Source: Ceratodon purpureus
Taxonomy: Eukaryota; Streptophyta; Bryopsida; Pseudoditrichales; Ditrichaceae
DNA: 64,000 bases
Direction of reading: 5' to 3'
NCBI GenBank assembly: GCA_014871385.1
Contig: CM026423.1
Coordinates: 14,924,467 to 14,988,466, forward strand
Below the pieces are notes generated by a model. It did not search any database, was not told the origin of the DNA, and worked only from the letters and a program-made list of their open reading frames with translations. Positions within the stretch are counted from its first letter, which is position 1. Every line of letters begins with the position of its first letter. Of the stretch, positions 46,951 through 59,900 are shown piece by piece. The translations under genes were made by a program, and so were the position numbers.

Positions 46951-47644
46951 CTAAGCAAATCTTGACTCAGAATCATCTCAGCTAATGCTAGATTTGTGGC
47001 GCCGATGTTTAGAATATCAGAAAAATGATCACAGCATTTGGATTCTCAGCTGGTCATATGGATTTGGCGGAGGTGCAGGTACTACTAGAAGAGCAATCGC
47101 ATCCGCAGCAGGAGCTCGGTAGATGAATGATTGAAGAAAATTATGGCGCAGTGATTTAATCATCTAGCAAAGGAATTGTGCATAGACTTAGTGCGTCGAT
47201 GGAACTGCTCTTCATAGCGTTCATTTCATTAGCAACAAGATAAAGTCTTGGAACTGACAGAGTTTGGCACACATTCTGACTCACTTCTAAGATTTAGAGA
47301 TCATTGATGGTGTTTGATCTTGAGTATTTCTCAAATGGTTGAACATCTAGATCGAAGTGCTTTTAGCTACTGCTTAAGTTGTTATTCACGTAATGAGGTC
47401 CTGATCTGTTGTTTCATGTATCTACTTGTCCAGTTTCGCGCGGGTCATGTCTTCTTTAGCTCAGAACTACTGTGGGCCACAATGTAGAACCGTGATTTCC
47501 ATAACGCTAACGACATAATGCAAATGATTTCCTGAAAGGAGCTTCAATCACTTGTTAGCTTCAGGAGCTGTATTTTGATGTGATGAATCTCAGTTTCCTA
47601 CACCATTGCGTCTTACATTCTACCCTTGGCAACAAAAGTCTCGA
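46951..47644. other. Intergenic flank of element C
   Basis: No gene is seen. It holds the 3' region of the H15 gene and the left flank of the insertion. Confidence 0.5.
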
Positions 47645-47655
47645 CTTAGTCCAGC
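47645..47655. repeat. Left target-site duplication of element C
   Basis: CTTAGTCCAGC is repeated at 61190-61200. The terminal bases allow an 8-11 bp reading of the duplication because the outermost GC/GCAG could belong to either the repeat or the element. Confidence 0.88.
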
Positions 47656-47722
47656 AGGAATGCTATCTTGTGAGCGGTGAGCGGTGAGCAGTGAGCGGTG
47701 AGCACTAAATTTTCAATTTTTT
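47656..47722. repeat. Left terminal inverted repeat of element C
   Basis: It consists of a CTATCTTG block, then four GTGAGCGGTGAGCGGTGAGC-like tandem units, then CACTAAATTTTCAATTTTTT. It matches the complement of 61122-61189 almost perfectly apart from the outermost bases (AGGAAT against CAGCGAC). Confidence 0.95.
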
Positions 47723-47773
47723 GACTATTTATTTGATATTTTGAGATGATTTTGAATGACATGGCATATAGAG

Positions 47774-47790
47774 GACCTATGACCGTGGAA
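47774..47790. promoter_or_regulatory. Subterminal motif, left end of element C
   Basis: GACCTATGACCGTGGAA is a variant of the complement of CCACGGTTATAGGG, about 120 bases inside the end and in the same relative orientation as in element B. Confidence 0.45.
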
Positions 47791-48340
47791 AGTGTTTTAG
47801 GGTATATTCCACAAAGAGTGGCTTCTAAATTGATAAATGTAGAAATTCACACCTGATTCATATGAGTATAAATTCGGATTTTTTTTTCATATATCATATG
47901 AATTCCACGCCAAGAAGATCAAGAGGAAAAAAAAAGAAAACAAAAAGAAAAAAAAAATAAACATGGATAAAGAAAAAAGATTAAAAATAAATAATTAAAA
48001 GGATTATCGGAAAAACGAATTTAAGAAATGAAGGAAAATAAGAACAAAAGAAAGAAAAATAAATAAAACAACAGAAGAAGAAAAACATCAAATAAATGAA
48101 ATAAATATAAACAAAATTAAAGATAAAACATAAAAAGGAATTAACAACAAAAGATTAAAAAAAATGAATAAATACATATAGGAGAGAAAAAAGAGATTAA
48201 AAAAATTCAAACAAAAAAAGGTGAAGAAAGGATATACAGAAGTATTCATCCATGTGTTGGATGACTGATTTGAAGGTGCGAAATTAATTAATTGAGAGTT
48301 AGTAATCCTTAAAACCGACTTGGGATTTCTGTTCGTAGGG

Positions 48341-48454
48341 GACCCCAAGTAATTACTAGGGGTGCCCACGTACCCCACGTAATTACTAGGGGTGCCCAAG
48401 TACCCCAAGTAAATACTAGGGGTGCCAAAGTACCCCAAGTAATTACTAGGGGTG
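48341..48454. repeat. 30-bp tandem repeat, three full copies and a part
   Basis: Units at 48361, 48391 and 48421 share TACCCCAAGTAATTACTAGG and GGTGCCCA. It lies downstream of the methyltransferase gene. The regular open frame across it on the minus strand is a product of the 30-bp period. Confidence 0.93.
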
Positions 48455-48740
48455 TTTGCATAATAGGGAAGGGAAAAATACATGAGAAACTTTTTAAGGA
48501 AATAACATTTTATTGTGATGCCTCAAGCTGTAACCAAGGAAAGTTCAAATTCTAAAAAAAATAGTACCATCTTTATGATTCAATCATGTATGAAGTCAAT
48601 TTAAAACATATGGCCTGTAGAGAAATTCACACAGAAGTAGAGTAAAGTGAGGTTAAAGCAATATATAAAATCCAAAGCCAAAGCTATCATATAATATATA
48701 AGTAGGGAAAACATAACAATATAGAGTAAATATGCAATGA

Positions 48741-51700
48741 TCAAGTAGACATCTCATCATCGCTACGAGTACCAATCCAACCATCATAAGAATCGCTATC
48801 ACTATCACTAGATAATACCACTCTGGCAACTTCTGCAGCTATGTCAAGATAAATCTCAGCATCACGACAAATACTATCTCTGTCAGATGAAATAGATGGA
48901 GAAGGAGCAGCTAAATAAGCTTGAGCCTGCATCTCTGCATAATGTGGAAGCTCTAAAGGTCTAACTGGACTCCGTATCTTGCTAAGATGGCGCGAGATAA
49001 TAGAGCCACCAATGTCATTCTTCAACGCTTTCTTCCGACTGCACATGACAATTTCACACTTTAATAAATACTGAACTAAATTTTTTTTTAAAAAAACAAA
49101 TGAAAAATGAATGTGTAGACTTACTTACAGGAACGCTTGGGGGCAGTCTTCCTCTCAGGCTCATCGTCTGACTCCACCGATCGTTTCTTCCTCGGTGAAG
49201 GCACAGGAATTGGAGTAGACTCAACCTCCTCCGTGCTTGGAAGAAGAGGAAACAACACTTGATTGTACAAGGTGGTGTCAGACTCAAAGCCTATGACATG
49301 ACGCCGGAGACTCTTGGATGCTCGAATGGAGGCACCTGCACAGAAAGTAGAGCTCGAAAACATAAGTAAAACTTATAAAATGAAAAACACAATACTTTTA
49401 AACAAAAAAAAAAAACAAATTAATACCTGTAGAAGCTGTGAGATCCATGACAATGTCATTCTCAACCGTGCACAAATCAATTAGAGCCTGCAAGAGGTTA
49501 GAAGTCTTCTCCCGTGCTCCTCTGAATGGCTCACCAGTCTCTGAATTAAATGTGAGAGAATCTGCAGTAATCAAATTAGTGCAATGTCCATCAGAGGAGA
49601 GCTTGATGCCTAGGGCACCAAGCTCAGCCCTATCATGAAACTGGAACTTAGACCTTGGAACTTCCTCATCCACATTCTCCATCTTGATGAAGCACTTGAC
49701 CATGAAAGTCTTGTGCTGGCGTGGATAACGGTCTGGAATAGTCAATGGCAGGCCATTGATTGCAAACCACTTGGCCTCTTCCTGGAAGTTAGCCCACTCT
49801 GCCCAGGAAATAAGCTCATTCGAAATGAACTTTGAATCAGGATAAAAAACAATCAAAGCTCCATCATCCTGCAGAAACTGAGAAGCAAACTCAAAATGGG
49901 CCTTAATCCATGAAGACTCCATTTTTTTCCCTGCTGGAATCTTGGGGTGCTTGTTCCAGGAGGGAATCTCACCATCTTGCCCTAAACCTGGAACTGGTAA
50001 ATCCTCTGGAACATCAAAAATGATGAGGTCCACAGCAGCCTCAGCCTCCTCACCTCCAAAATTCCTAGCCTTGCTGCCGAGATTCCCCTTGATCCAATGC
50101 TTGATCTTGCTCCAAATCTCAGGCTCATCCCCCTCCGATAAAGAAGTAAACAAATCCAAAATGCCCATAGGGCAATCATTGATGATCTCAACACTAGTGT
50201 CTACCTCATCCAACTGCGAGCATGGAATGGTGTAGATAGTCTGAGAAGGCATGGGGGTAGAAAAAAGAGGCACCTGAGGAGCTACAGGAACTATGGCAGT
50301 CTGCATGCTACTGCCTGAAGGAGAAATGCCAACATGAGACATCAACTTCTCTGGCCCTTCCTTGAAAACTAACTTGGCCAATTCTCTGTTCCTTGCTGCC
50401 ACTTCCTTCTTGAGCTTAGCTTCCTGCTCCTTCTCCTTCTTCTTGTCTTCCTTCTCCTTCAACTTTGCCTCTGTCTTTGCCTTCTTCTCAGCCACCTTCT
50501 TCTTCTGTCTCTCAGACAGAGCAGCATCATCACCAACCTGCGAGGTATCCTCCTCCACACCCACCATGTTCTCATCCCCAAGCTGCTTCATCAAGTTCTC
50601 ACAACTTGCCTTAAGACCTCTCTCTTCCCCCGGGCATTGATCATTCTCCTTGAGCTCAAGGTACCAAGGACACTGAAGGAGATGAGGAGCTCCAAAATGC
50701 CTCCTCTGGTAATCTGTAAAAATGCACTCACTGCTAGAGACATCCACCCACTTCTTAAACCGCTGAGGAATATCCTTCCTGTCAATGGCACCCTTTACAA
50801 CCAATTCCCTCCAGAAATACCTCAATATAGCCCGCTTCATAGCATTCTCAGCACCAGCCTGATGGAGAAATGGCTCTTTCTTGGTATAAGTTCCAGCCTT
50901 GGGAAAAAAAGACTTAAAGGCCTTGCCCCACAAAGTAATGGAATGAGCCTCAATCCATGAGCCAATATCATCTACAGGATTAGGTAAATCCTCTGTCCTC
51001 AAAACTATGATATCCTCCTCTACAATCTTGGCATAACGAATGACTGCCTCCTCCTCTAACTGCAAGAATGATCCAATACAAGAGACATATGAATACAAGA
51101 CATTTTTATGGTTGATACAATATATGACATTGAGGAAAGCAACAACTGTAAAACAAATTCATAAAGCTTAACTTATTGAAACATACCCCGGCCCAGAAAG
51201 CAGCTTGATCCACCCAAGGCCTGAGAGCTAAATCTGATGCTGGGTGTGGAGGGAAATTGTACTCCTGCCGACTCTCCTTGCTCATATTCCACCACCTCAA
51301 CCACCTCTCCTTATGCTTGGCACTCACCTTAGCAGAGGCAATGAGCTGCAACTTCTCTGGAGTCATCTCTGGATCTGCATAGAAAATGTCAAAGTGGCGA
51401 ATAATCTGCACAACAAGATTTCATAAATAATTAAGTCAAATAAGTGGATAAGAAAAATATTCAAACCTAAACAACTACAGTTTTAAGAAAATTGACTTAT
51501 TCATTCATATAGAGATTCAACGAATTTACTGAATAGAAAAACAAATGCAAGTCATCCACTGTCAGCTTCAAGCAGGCAGTACACAGTACCGCCAGTCACC
51601 TCTAGGCACTGCAACAGGTGAGCAAAGCACGAGACATAATGCTGAGACAACAACCCAACATGCAATCGACAAACTCATAAGGTAACAAGGTCAATGGAGC

Positions 51701-54700
51701 GAAGCTCAGAGCAACCGGCAGTGAGCAGTAAGCAGGCAGTAAGCAGTAAGCTCAAAGCCTTGCTGACCTCGAGCATAAGGCGCTTGCTCGATTTAAATGC
51801 CTCCATGTCCACTGCCTGCAGCAACGAGGCCCTGAGCAGGCAGCTTGCAACTCCTCTGAGCACGCACACCGAAAGCACAAAAGAGAATTCGAAAAAACAA
51901 TTCCAACAAAGCTCCAGCATTTGCTGGGGCACATGTAGCAAGAAAAGTGAAACCATCAGGCAGTGCCGGGGCACCCCTCGGATCCGAGAGGTGGTCCAGG
52001 GGTGTCCCCGGAAGTCACTTTTTCTCAGAAAATGCATAAACTTTGAAAGCCTCGGTGCGAGGCATCAAAAAATAAATTTAAAAATGAGAATCAAAAAGAG
52101 AATCCTCGGAGATCCTCCTCTCGGATCCGAGACCAGCATATTCCAAAACATTCCATGATCATTCGCAAACCAGGAGCATCCGGCTCGGTGACACACAAAG
52201 CTGATTGTAAACAAACTCTGAAAGTGCCCCACTCAAAGCTCAAAGCCTTGCTGACCTCGAGCATAAGGCGCTTGCTCGATTTAAATGCCTCCATGTCCAC
52301 TGCCTGCAGCAACGAGGCCCTGAGCAGGCAGCTTGCAACTCCTCTGAGCACGCACACCGAAAGCACAAAAGAGAATTCGAAAAAGCAATTCCAACAAAGC
52401 TCCAGCATTTGCTGGGGCACATGTAGCAAGAAAAGTGAAACCATCAGGCAGTGCCGGGGCACCCCTCGGATCCGAGAGGTGGTCCAGGGGTGTCCCCGGA
52501 AGTCACTTTTTCTCAGAAAATGCATAAACTTTGAAAGCCTCGGTGCGAGGCATCAAAAAATAAATTTGAGAATTGAATAAGAAAACAGCAAATAAAAATA
52601 AGTTATTTAAAATGCAGTCAACAAATGCCCCGGCCAAAGCTCAGGGCCAAAGCATAGAGCGCTTGCGAGCATAGAGCACTTGCATCAAGGAGGCCATGCT
52701 CAGCTCGAGCATAGAGCTGAAGCAGCATGAGATCACGGCTCTTTGTCACACAGAATTCGATTTTAATAAACAAATGCGAGTCATCCACTGCATGCTTGAA
52801 TCAAGGCAGCAATCACACTCGGCAGTAGCCGAATCAAGGTAGCAGCTGATATCACACCAAGCCAGAAACAAGGTACATACTGAGCCAAGCTCGTGGCACG
52901 AGGCTTACACAGAAACTTAACAAGCAGAACATAAATTAAAAATTCACCAAGCTCCATCACTTGCTGGAGCACCGATTCAGAAAAAAGTGATTGCAGTGGC
53001 CTCAACCGAGGCAGCCCTCGGATCCGAGAGGTGGTCCATGGGTGTCCCGGGAAGTCACTTTTTTGCAAAACTTATCATAAAATCTGAGCCTCATCGAGAG
53101 GCATGTACATTTAAAAAAACAAAAGCATCAAACAGTGACATACCTCTTTCAAAAAGCCTTCTCCATTGCTCGGGTTCGCTATAGCAATAAATCGATCCAA
53201 CTGCGTGTTTAGTGAAGTCTTCTTCTTATCTACTGCCTTAGCTGCGATCGCCTTTAGTTCAGATGCACTTCCTGGTCTTTCCTCTCCAGTGCCTGTAATG
53301 AGTGTGTCTCTATAGCCTCGAATAGCCTCCTCCTGGGCCGCTGAAATCTCTCTCTTCAATAACAAAAATGACATGTCAGCTTTTTAAAACTGGAGAGCTC
53401 TTAAACAAAATCACTGTTGTATACTAAGAGTAGCTTACCTCGTATAAGAAGTTGATAAATGCATCATTTGTGAGGTGAAACCATTTTCTATTTTTTGTCC
53501 GTGCCCTCTCCAATATGCTGGCTTGTAAATCCTCCTCTTTCACAAGACCCTTGAGTTGGTCAAAATCCAGCAAACCAAGTTGTTGGACGCGCTTCACCTC
53601 GTGTATCCAATGCTGTTCAACGTGGTCCACTTGATTTTTTCTGCAAAAATTGTGCATATGATAACATCAAGTCACAGCAATTTAATTTAAATATCGAAGT
53701 TAACATACATCTTCCTGAACAAATATATGATTTGTTAGAGGTCATAGCAAATAAATCAAAATGGAAAAACAAAAGATATCTCAGATGCAGTGATTGTGCC
53801 TTATTTTTCGAGCTCAATGTTTTTATAAATAAGCTAACAAATAACAGTCGCCATTGAGCTCAAAAGAGAACATGGCACAAACTGAATAAGCAATCAATGC
53901 CCATACTGCAGGCAGCTCCGGACAAGGACCAACAGCTTGTCACAGTAGCCTTCGGTCCGGGTTCACGCTAGAATTCCTGATTTAATTAAAACAGAACCAT
54001 TCACATACAATTAGAATGCCTAGAAAAAACATGAAAACGAGAACTTACTTATTCCAGTCGGTCATGGCGTGCAAAAGCATATTGCAGTTTGCAGGTGTGA
54101 CATTGATAATAACCGATCGAACTGAGACATGAAATGACGAATCATGCTTCCGAATGGTGTTAATAATCTCTGACCAAGCAATGTGGCGATGGTTTCCATC
54201 CCACACGTAGAAGTACTTGTTGGAGTACTTCTGGAAAGCTGGATTTGCTGACAATCTTCTCTCAAATTCTTCATCCTCCTTCTGCCATGTCTCAGACCAG
54301 GATGCTCTGTCTTCTTCAGAAACACTACACTCTTCCATCTTGAAACTCCTGAGAGAAAGATAGAAGCATGCTGACGCCCTCTTGTATCCACGTGAGAACT
54401 CGGCCTTCAGCTTTTGAATGTCGTTCTTCAAAGGCTCCCTGACGTCCTTCATTGGAATCATCCGACATAGGGGAACATCAATCTCCACACCGGGCATGTC
54501 CAGCGCGCTTTGTAAAGCGATATGTGACGTGCCTATCACTGCTCTGCGCAGTTGGTCCTCAACCTCGGCCAAGCCACCATCCTCGCGATCCATGGCTGAA
54601 GATGGACTGTTTACCTCTTGCACAGGTGCTCCAGAGCTCAGGCCCTGGCAAAGTAATTATCAAACATTTCAGTTTCCATTAGGACGAAATGCTTTCCATC

Positions 54701-56291
54701 AAAGGATCGATTTCTACGAAGCTTAGCTAATATTACTTCATTACCACAAACCAGAATGAAACCTTCACTAAATTCTGCATCTACCCAGATAATTTCTATT
54801 GCAGAACAGTAAGGTCTAGGATAATGTATCAACATGAGACATTACCGCAATCAGTCTATCTTCTAACTGCACCAGACTCAGCTAGAATGCATCAAACCGA
54901 ACTCCATTTAGAAATTGCACACAGAAAGAAAAGGGTATGTTAAATTTAAAAAACAAGGTTCAGCAAGCGTACCTCAAAGACCTGGTCCTCAGACGACCCT
55001 GCCCCTCGAACGCGGTCCATGACTCTGGAAATCTGCAGCCAATTTTGTGATTTGGGGGACCCGTATTAATTGACTTATACAGCATGACGAAATTAACGAA
55101 CATGTGTGATGCGTTCACAGCTCTCGTTCTGTTTGCATATCTAGGATGATGACCGAAATTTCCACACGAACGGGAATGAGAGACTGCTGCATTGCCTTCT
55201 TGGCAGCATAAATCGCAATCGTTCGTTCCCTCTAGCACTCTGAGCTTTAAGCACTTTGAGCCATAATCACTCTAAGCCATAAGCTCGATGAAGCCAAGAA
55301 TTACAGCTGAACATCATGCTAGCTATACAAACAGTAGATGCTAGAATGGCTAAGCTCAGACTGTATTGACCGTACCACGGAAGTTCTGACGCAGGGACGA
55401 CTTACCTCTGCAGCTTGAATGCAATCAGTCGCAAAGCTCTCCAAGGGCGCAAATTCTGAAATCAAATTCCTTGCTCCCAATACTTCGAGATCGTGACCCA
55501 CTTCCAGTCTCTCAGACCCTAATTTCTGCACAAACATTTTAGGTTTTAGATACCTGATTCCTTTCAGAATGCGCATTGAAATCAAAGGTGCGGTTCAGCC
55601 CAAACAGTCTGCAGCAAAAAGAGAGCCAAGCAATAATAATGACAAGAGATCGAAGGTACCGAATCTGCAGAGCTTTCAGAAATTGAAGTCGTCACAGGTT
55701 CACTCGGATTGCTGGTGCCGAAGACGAGCTCTGAGAGTTCCCCGGCTTCAAGTGCATCGCCTCCTCCCTCTCCCGACGGTAACCCGACCTGCAAACCCCA
55801 GATAGGAAGTCACGGAAAAGTCAACCCGGTCATAGGGAGAATCTCGACACTCATGAAGTCCGTCCATTCAATAATTAACAATCACCTAGATTGTATGATC
55901 GCGTAATTAATTTTTTGTGAAAGCAGTGTGCAGTGCTCCTCAATGTCCATGACAAGTAGATTAAATAAACTAAGCCGCGGCTGAATCCATTTAGGAAATA
56001 AATAATAAATTTCAACGTACTTACAATTAGTCAATTACACAATGCAAAGTGCATGGTATGGTATACCTGACATATACTGGCCAATGCTTTGATTTTGAGA
56101 TGCTTGGGATCATCTGAACTATAATCCACCTCTGCAATACGAGCGAGATCGACTTTCTCCTTCCGTCTCTTCTGGGCCGCCACCTGCTTCGGATTACTAA
56201 ACCCTGAACCTCGCCTTCTCCCTCTACCTCTAGTTGTACAAGTTCTAGGAGCCCTCGGCACTCTTGGGCTTGGCTCTTCCTCTTCCCTCAT
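48741..56291 (-). CDS. ParB-like domain / amino-methyltransferase-like protein of element C
   Basis: Eleven exons (56291-56067, 55788-55660, 55525-55406, 55032-54973, 54644-54049, 53640-53439, 53353-53144, 51405-51187, 51059-49427, 49335-49125, 49038-48741) join in frame to 1,300 aa with GT-AG introns throughout. In order: a basic N-terminus with RGRGRRRG; a ParB-like domain (about 225-375) with YVWDGNHRHIAW at about 324-335, the GNHR being the ParB/Srx-type signature; a conserved region with CPWYLELK and CP (possible zinc site); a Lys/Glu coiled coil (about 768-820); a methyltransferase-like domain with motif IV as IIFDVPEDLP (about 933-942), then motifs X and I (REKTSNLLQALIDL, DIVMDLTASTG) and an acidic residue (GFESD). 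This IV-then-I order is that of beta-class N6-A/N4-C methyltransferases and MT-A70 proteins. DVPE replaces the usual DPPY/W, so catalysis is uncertain. The tail holds VVLSSDSDSD, a SUMO-interaction-like motif. Expected to act in the nucleus on DNA. Confidence 0.85.
51690..53050. repeat. Intron with CGGATCCG palindromes and a 330-bp direct duplication
   Basis: Cores are at 51979, 52122, 52467 and 53019. A segment of about 330 bp (51749-52080) is repeated at 52237-52568 (offset 488) with almost no differences. This lies in the 1.7-kb intron between exons 53353-53144 and 51405-51187, the same intron that holds the 96-bp array in element A, yet the repeat units are unrelated except for the core. 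Confidence 0.92.
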
Positions 56292-56989
56292 AGGTCTCAG
56301 TAACGCTCTCCCGTAAACATAATTCTAACTAAGACGTATGCTTTGAAATCGACAACTGCTCAGTACCAGTTTTATAGTGGACTCTTAGTACCCTAAACCC
56401 TTCAGACCTATAATACATGCATGAACAATCTGTGATTGCTAATGTTTGTGTCAGTATGTTTGTTATATATAATAGTAATATATATTTAAATTGTTAGGTG
56501 CAGACCATATTAGAATGGCCATCAAATCTATGTAAAGGGAATGACATGATCTTATGTCGAAATTAGTGAACACCAAGTACCAGGTCTATTATGATATCTC
56601 TCCTTAATATATCTCTCTGGAACTCTGCCTCCAAACAAAATAACTGTTTAAATTAAAGTTGCCCTGATCACGCTCACATTGACGGCTAATTGTTATAAAT
56701 GTATAGGTGCACATCTGTGACGGTTCAATTTCACTGCTGATTGATATAATAGTATTAGCTAAACATGATGCGGTTGGCGGTCTCAGCCGCCTAAGCATTT
56801 CAGTTTGTCAGATACATTCGAACTTAAATTAAGCTATACAGGTCATGGTGGATTCGCCAGTACATTCTATTTCATTTTAGAGTAGGTTAGTTGTCCCACC
56901 ACACTAACCACTAACAACTATATGATCTCTACAACCTCGAACAGGCCAAGCACATCTTCTTACACTCTGCTTGCACAAGCTCTCCTCCG
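56292..56989. promoter_or_regulatory. Divergent promoter region of element C
   Basis: This 698-bp AT-rich interval separates the two element genes, which are transcribed away from each other. No open frame or palindrome core is present. Confidence 0.6.
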
Positions 56990-59900
56990 ATGCATGATTG
57001 TACTTCTTCTATCTTCTATAGTACACTTAGAATGGCCTCTCTACGGTCTCATGATGGAGGTATTCCTTTTGTAATGTCTGTAGGTCCAGACAATAAGGTA
57101 GTTGTGGAGGAGCGATTACTTAGCCTCAGGTTTGGGTTTAGAGCTGGGACTATTTACGTGGAAGAAGAGATCTTTGATGATAATGGTGAGATTCTTGAGT
57201 GTGTATTTCAAGTGAAGGATAGTACACCCGATGGTTACGTCTGGACTCTGAGCACTGGAACTTTCAAGGTTTATGGGTTATCACATGCACAGATGTCTGA
57301 GTCTACTGTTCTTCTGACCCCTCCCCCCTCTACGTCAACAGTTCAAGTTCCTGGTCTAGCATCTGTCAAAATTGAACCCAGTGACAACTCAGTACATTTA
57401 TTGAGTGACTCGGATGATGACACTCACAGTGAGATCAAGCTAGGAGACACTAGATCGAATCCATTTCAGAGTCGTGGATCCCAAGACTCAGGTCGTCCAT
57501 CTCGACAGGGTAGTCGTTCTAGTATGTCTGCGTCATTGTCTACAGGGCGTCCACCTATTCACCTTGTTTCAAAAAAAAACAGGAGCATTATGTTTTCTAT
57601 CAGAATGACAGCATCAAGAAGGGGCTCCCGATCAGAATTATCGAAGATTGATTTTGACACTATTGAACATGAACAAGTGAAGTACTTACCGCCAGTTTAC
57701 GATGGAGACAAGATTTTCGAGCTGCCCCCTGTACCAGAAGGAGCTCCAAATCCATTCGGAGGTGGAATGGACGGTATGAGCAAGCAGTATGATGGCCACA
57801 CCTGGTGCAAGACCATGACCACAAACATCAAGAACGAGTATGGCCTCACATATCGTAAGTCATCCTGTACCGGACACTTACAATGTCCCAACATGAGTTG
57901 TGATTACATCTGCAGGAATAATGGGATGGTAAATAGCACTGAATGGTCAGGCGTAGCTTTGGTACCTTTCTGTGTGGGAGGCTCCCCCACAGAGAAATCT
58001 ACTTTAGCATGCAAAGTATGTCAGACACCTCCTACTTGTCTGGCATTGTGCGAGGCTAGGATCTATCATGTGTCGTCTTCAGATAATGATATGACCCGTG
58101 CGGCGATTCATTTAGGACGTCATAGACATCCTGTATCTCAAGGCAGATGTCAAGATTCTATGGATATCATGTTTGACTGCATAGCTAAGGAGGTTCAGAG
58201 GACACCTAATGCCAAAAACTCTGCTATCGTTCTAGCGGCCAGCAAGCAGTACCTTGCCGATGCTCTGATCCGTCCTACTGCAGGAGGCAGTCATCTGCGG
58301 GGAGCATCTATGGATGCTGTAATTGACCAATTTGAGACTCTTTCTTCACCGAATATACGCAATTTTGTTTCTGGATCAAAGAGGTTTTTCCGTCAAGGGA
58401 GAGGAGTCACAGATAGCATCTTGGAGCTGAAGGATTACTCCAACTTCGATTTCATCCACCGTAATCAATTCCCTGGACAGAATGAAGGCAAGGTGTTTCT
58501 GTTCAAGATGTCCACTGATCGTCCAGGAAGCGGTGTGGATCTGGTGAAGCGCATGCAGGCTGGAGGTGATCTTCAAGACTGCTGGATCATGTTCGACCAT
58601 GTTAGGCGTGTAGCTGACTGGACCACTATGGCATGCCACGTTTACGACAATAAGTATTGTAAAGTTATGACAACTGCCCTTTGTGACATGCAATCCGAAG
58701 ATGCTGCTGCTCAAGAGTTATTTTGGCGGCAGCTCAATGAAGTTATGCGCAAGAACGGCCTTGAGAATACAAATTTCAAAGGATTCATGGCTGACAATGC
58801 TGGAGCGAACTGGCACGCTGTTCGGAAGGTGTATGGGAACGGAGACCCCAATGATCCTATGGAAGAACGTGAACGCACTTGTCTTTTCCACTGGACAAAG
58901 TGCCTTCAGAGGGCTACTTCCCGGAATATCTTGCCAAGCTTTCAAGAGCAACACAAAGCTTTGTGCAAAGTATGGAAGGACGCAAAGACCCAGGAGGAAG
59001 CAGAAGCGCAGTACAACGTCATCCGTGGGTGGTGGCTTTCATCAGGCGCTACAACTGAAGAAGGAAGGCGTCATCTAAATGATTGGATGGTTTTCTGGCA
59101 CTACCGGTATAGACAATGGGGAGGCTCGATGCAGCTTGTAAGTTCATTCATCCCTAAACCTTCCATCAAGTAGTAGTACGGCCTTGCTTTTATCTATAAT
59201 CCTGTGAATGACATTATTTATTTTATTGTATTTCCCAGGATCTTACCCTTGACGAGAGAGCCGACATGCCTTCCTGCAACCTTGCGGAAACCGTGCATAA
59301 CAGATGGCTTCAACAATCAGGAAACACAATGACCTGTTTGTACGAGGCAACAGTGGATGATATGATCCGCGCATTCATGCAGATCACAAGTTATCGGTCT
59401 TGGCTGAAGGGAGGAAAGGGCGGTAAAGGTCCGGACAGAGCGGAACTTCGTTTACGCCACGCTCAACGCTCTGGTGACCCCAAGTTGATTGCTGAGGCAG
59501 TTAATTCCTACCCGGGAGCCGAGGATTTACTGACGAAGAAAGGAGGCTTGGAAGGTGCAGAGATTTTTGGATCTACGAAACGGAAGTTAGATTTGCCACC
59601 TGGTTCTAGTCATGACTCGCATCGCTATGATACCGTGAATTATTCCATTCCTCGAGATGGCACGAGATCCACTAGAGCACGCATTGAGGAGGCCCTTTCT
59701 CAACCTGACTCGGGTGTTGAACACACTACTTCAGTGCAGGAGACAGATTGCGACCCGTCTAAGTGGCACATTGCCAGACTGTCCGGTAAGTCTAACCGAA
59801 AATGCCAAGCAATGCAGGCTCATACAAATGAGAAGTGCGATACCCGAGTGCGTCGAGGTACACATGGTACGCCTGCTCCTACCTATGTAGGGCTAAAGAA

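Noticed and set aside
48088..48483. Minus-strand frame with regular Tyr/Gly/Thr repeats
   Set aside because: It is created by the 30-bp tandem repeat and A-rich DNA; no splice or homology support.
51675..52580. Two nearly identical 120-144 codon minus-strand frames
   Set aside because: They lie in the 330-bp duplicated intron segment of the element C gene; their similarity reflects DNA duplication, not two genes.
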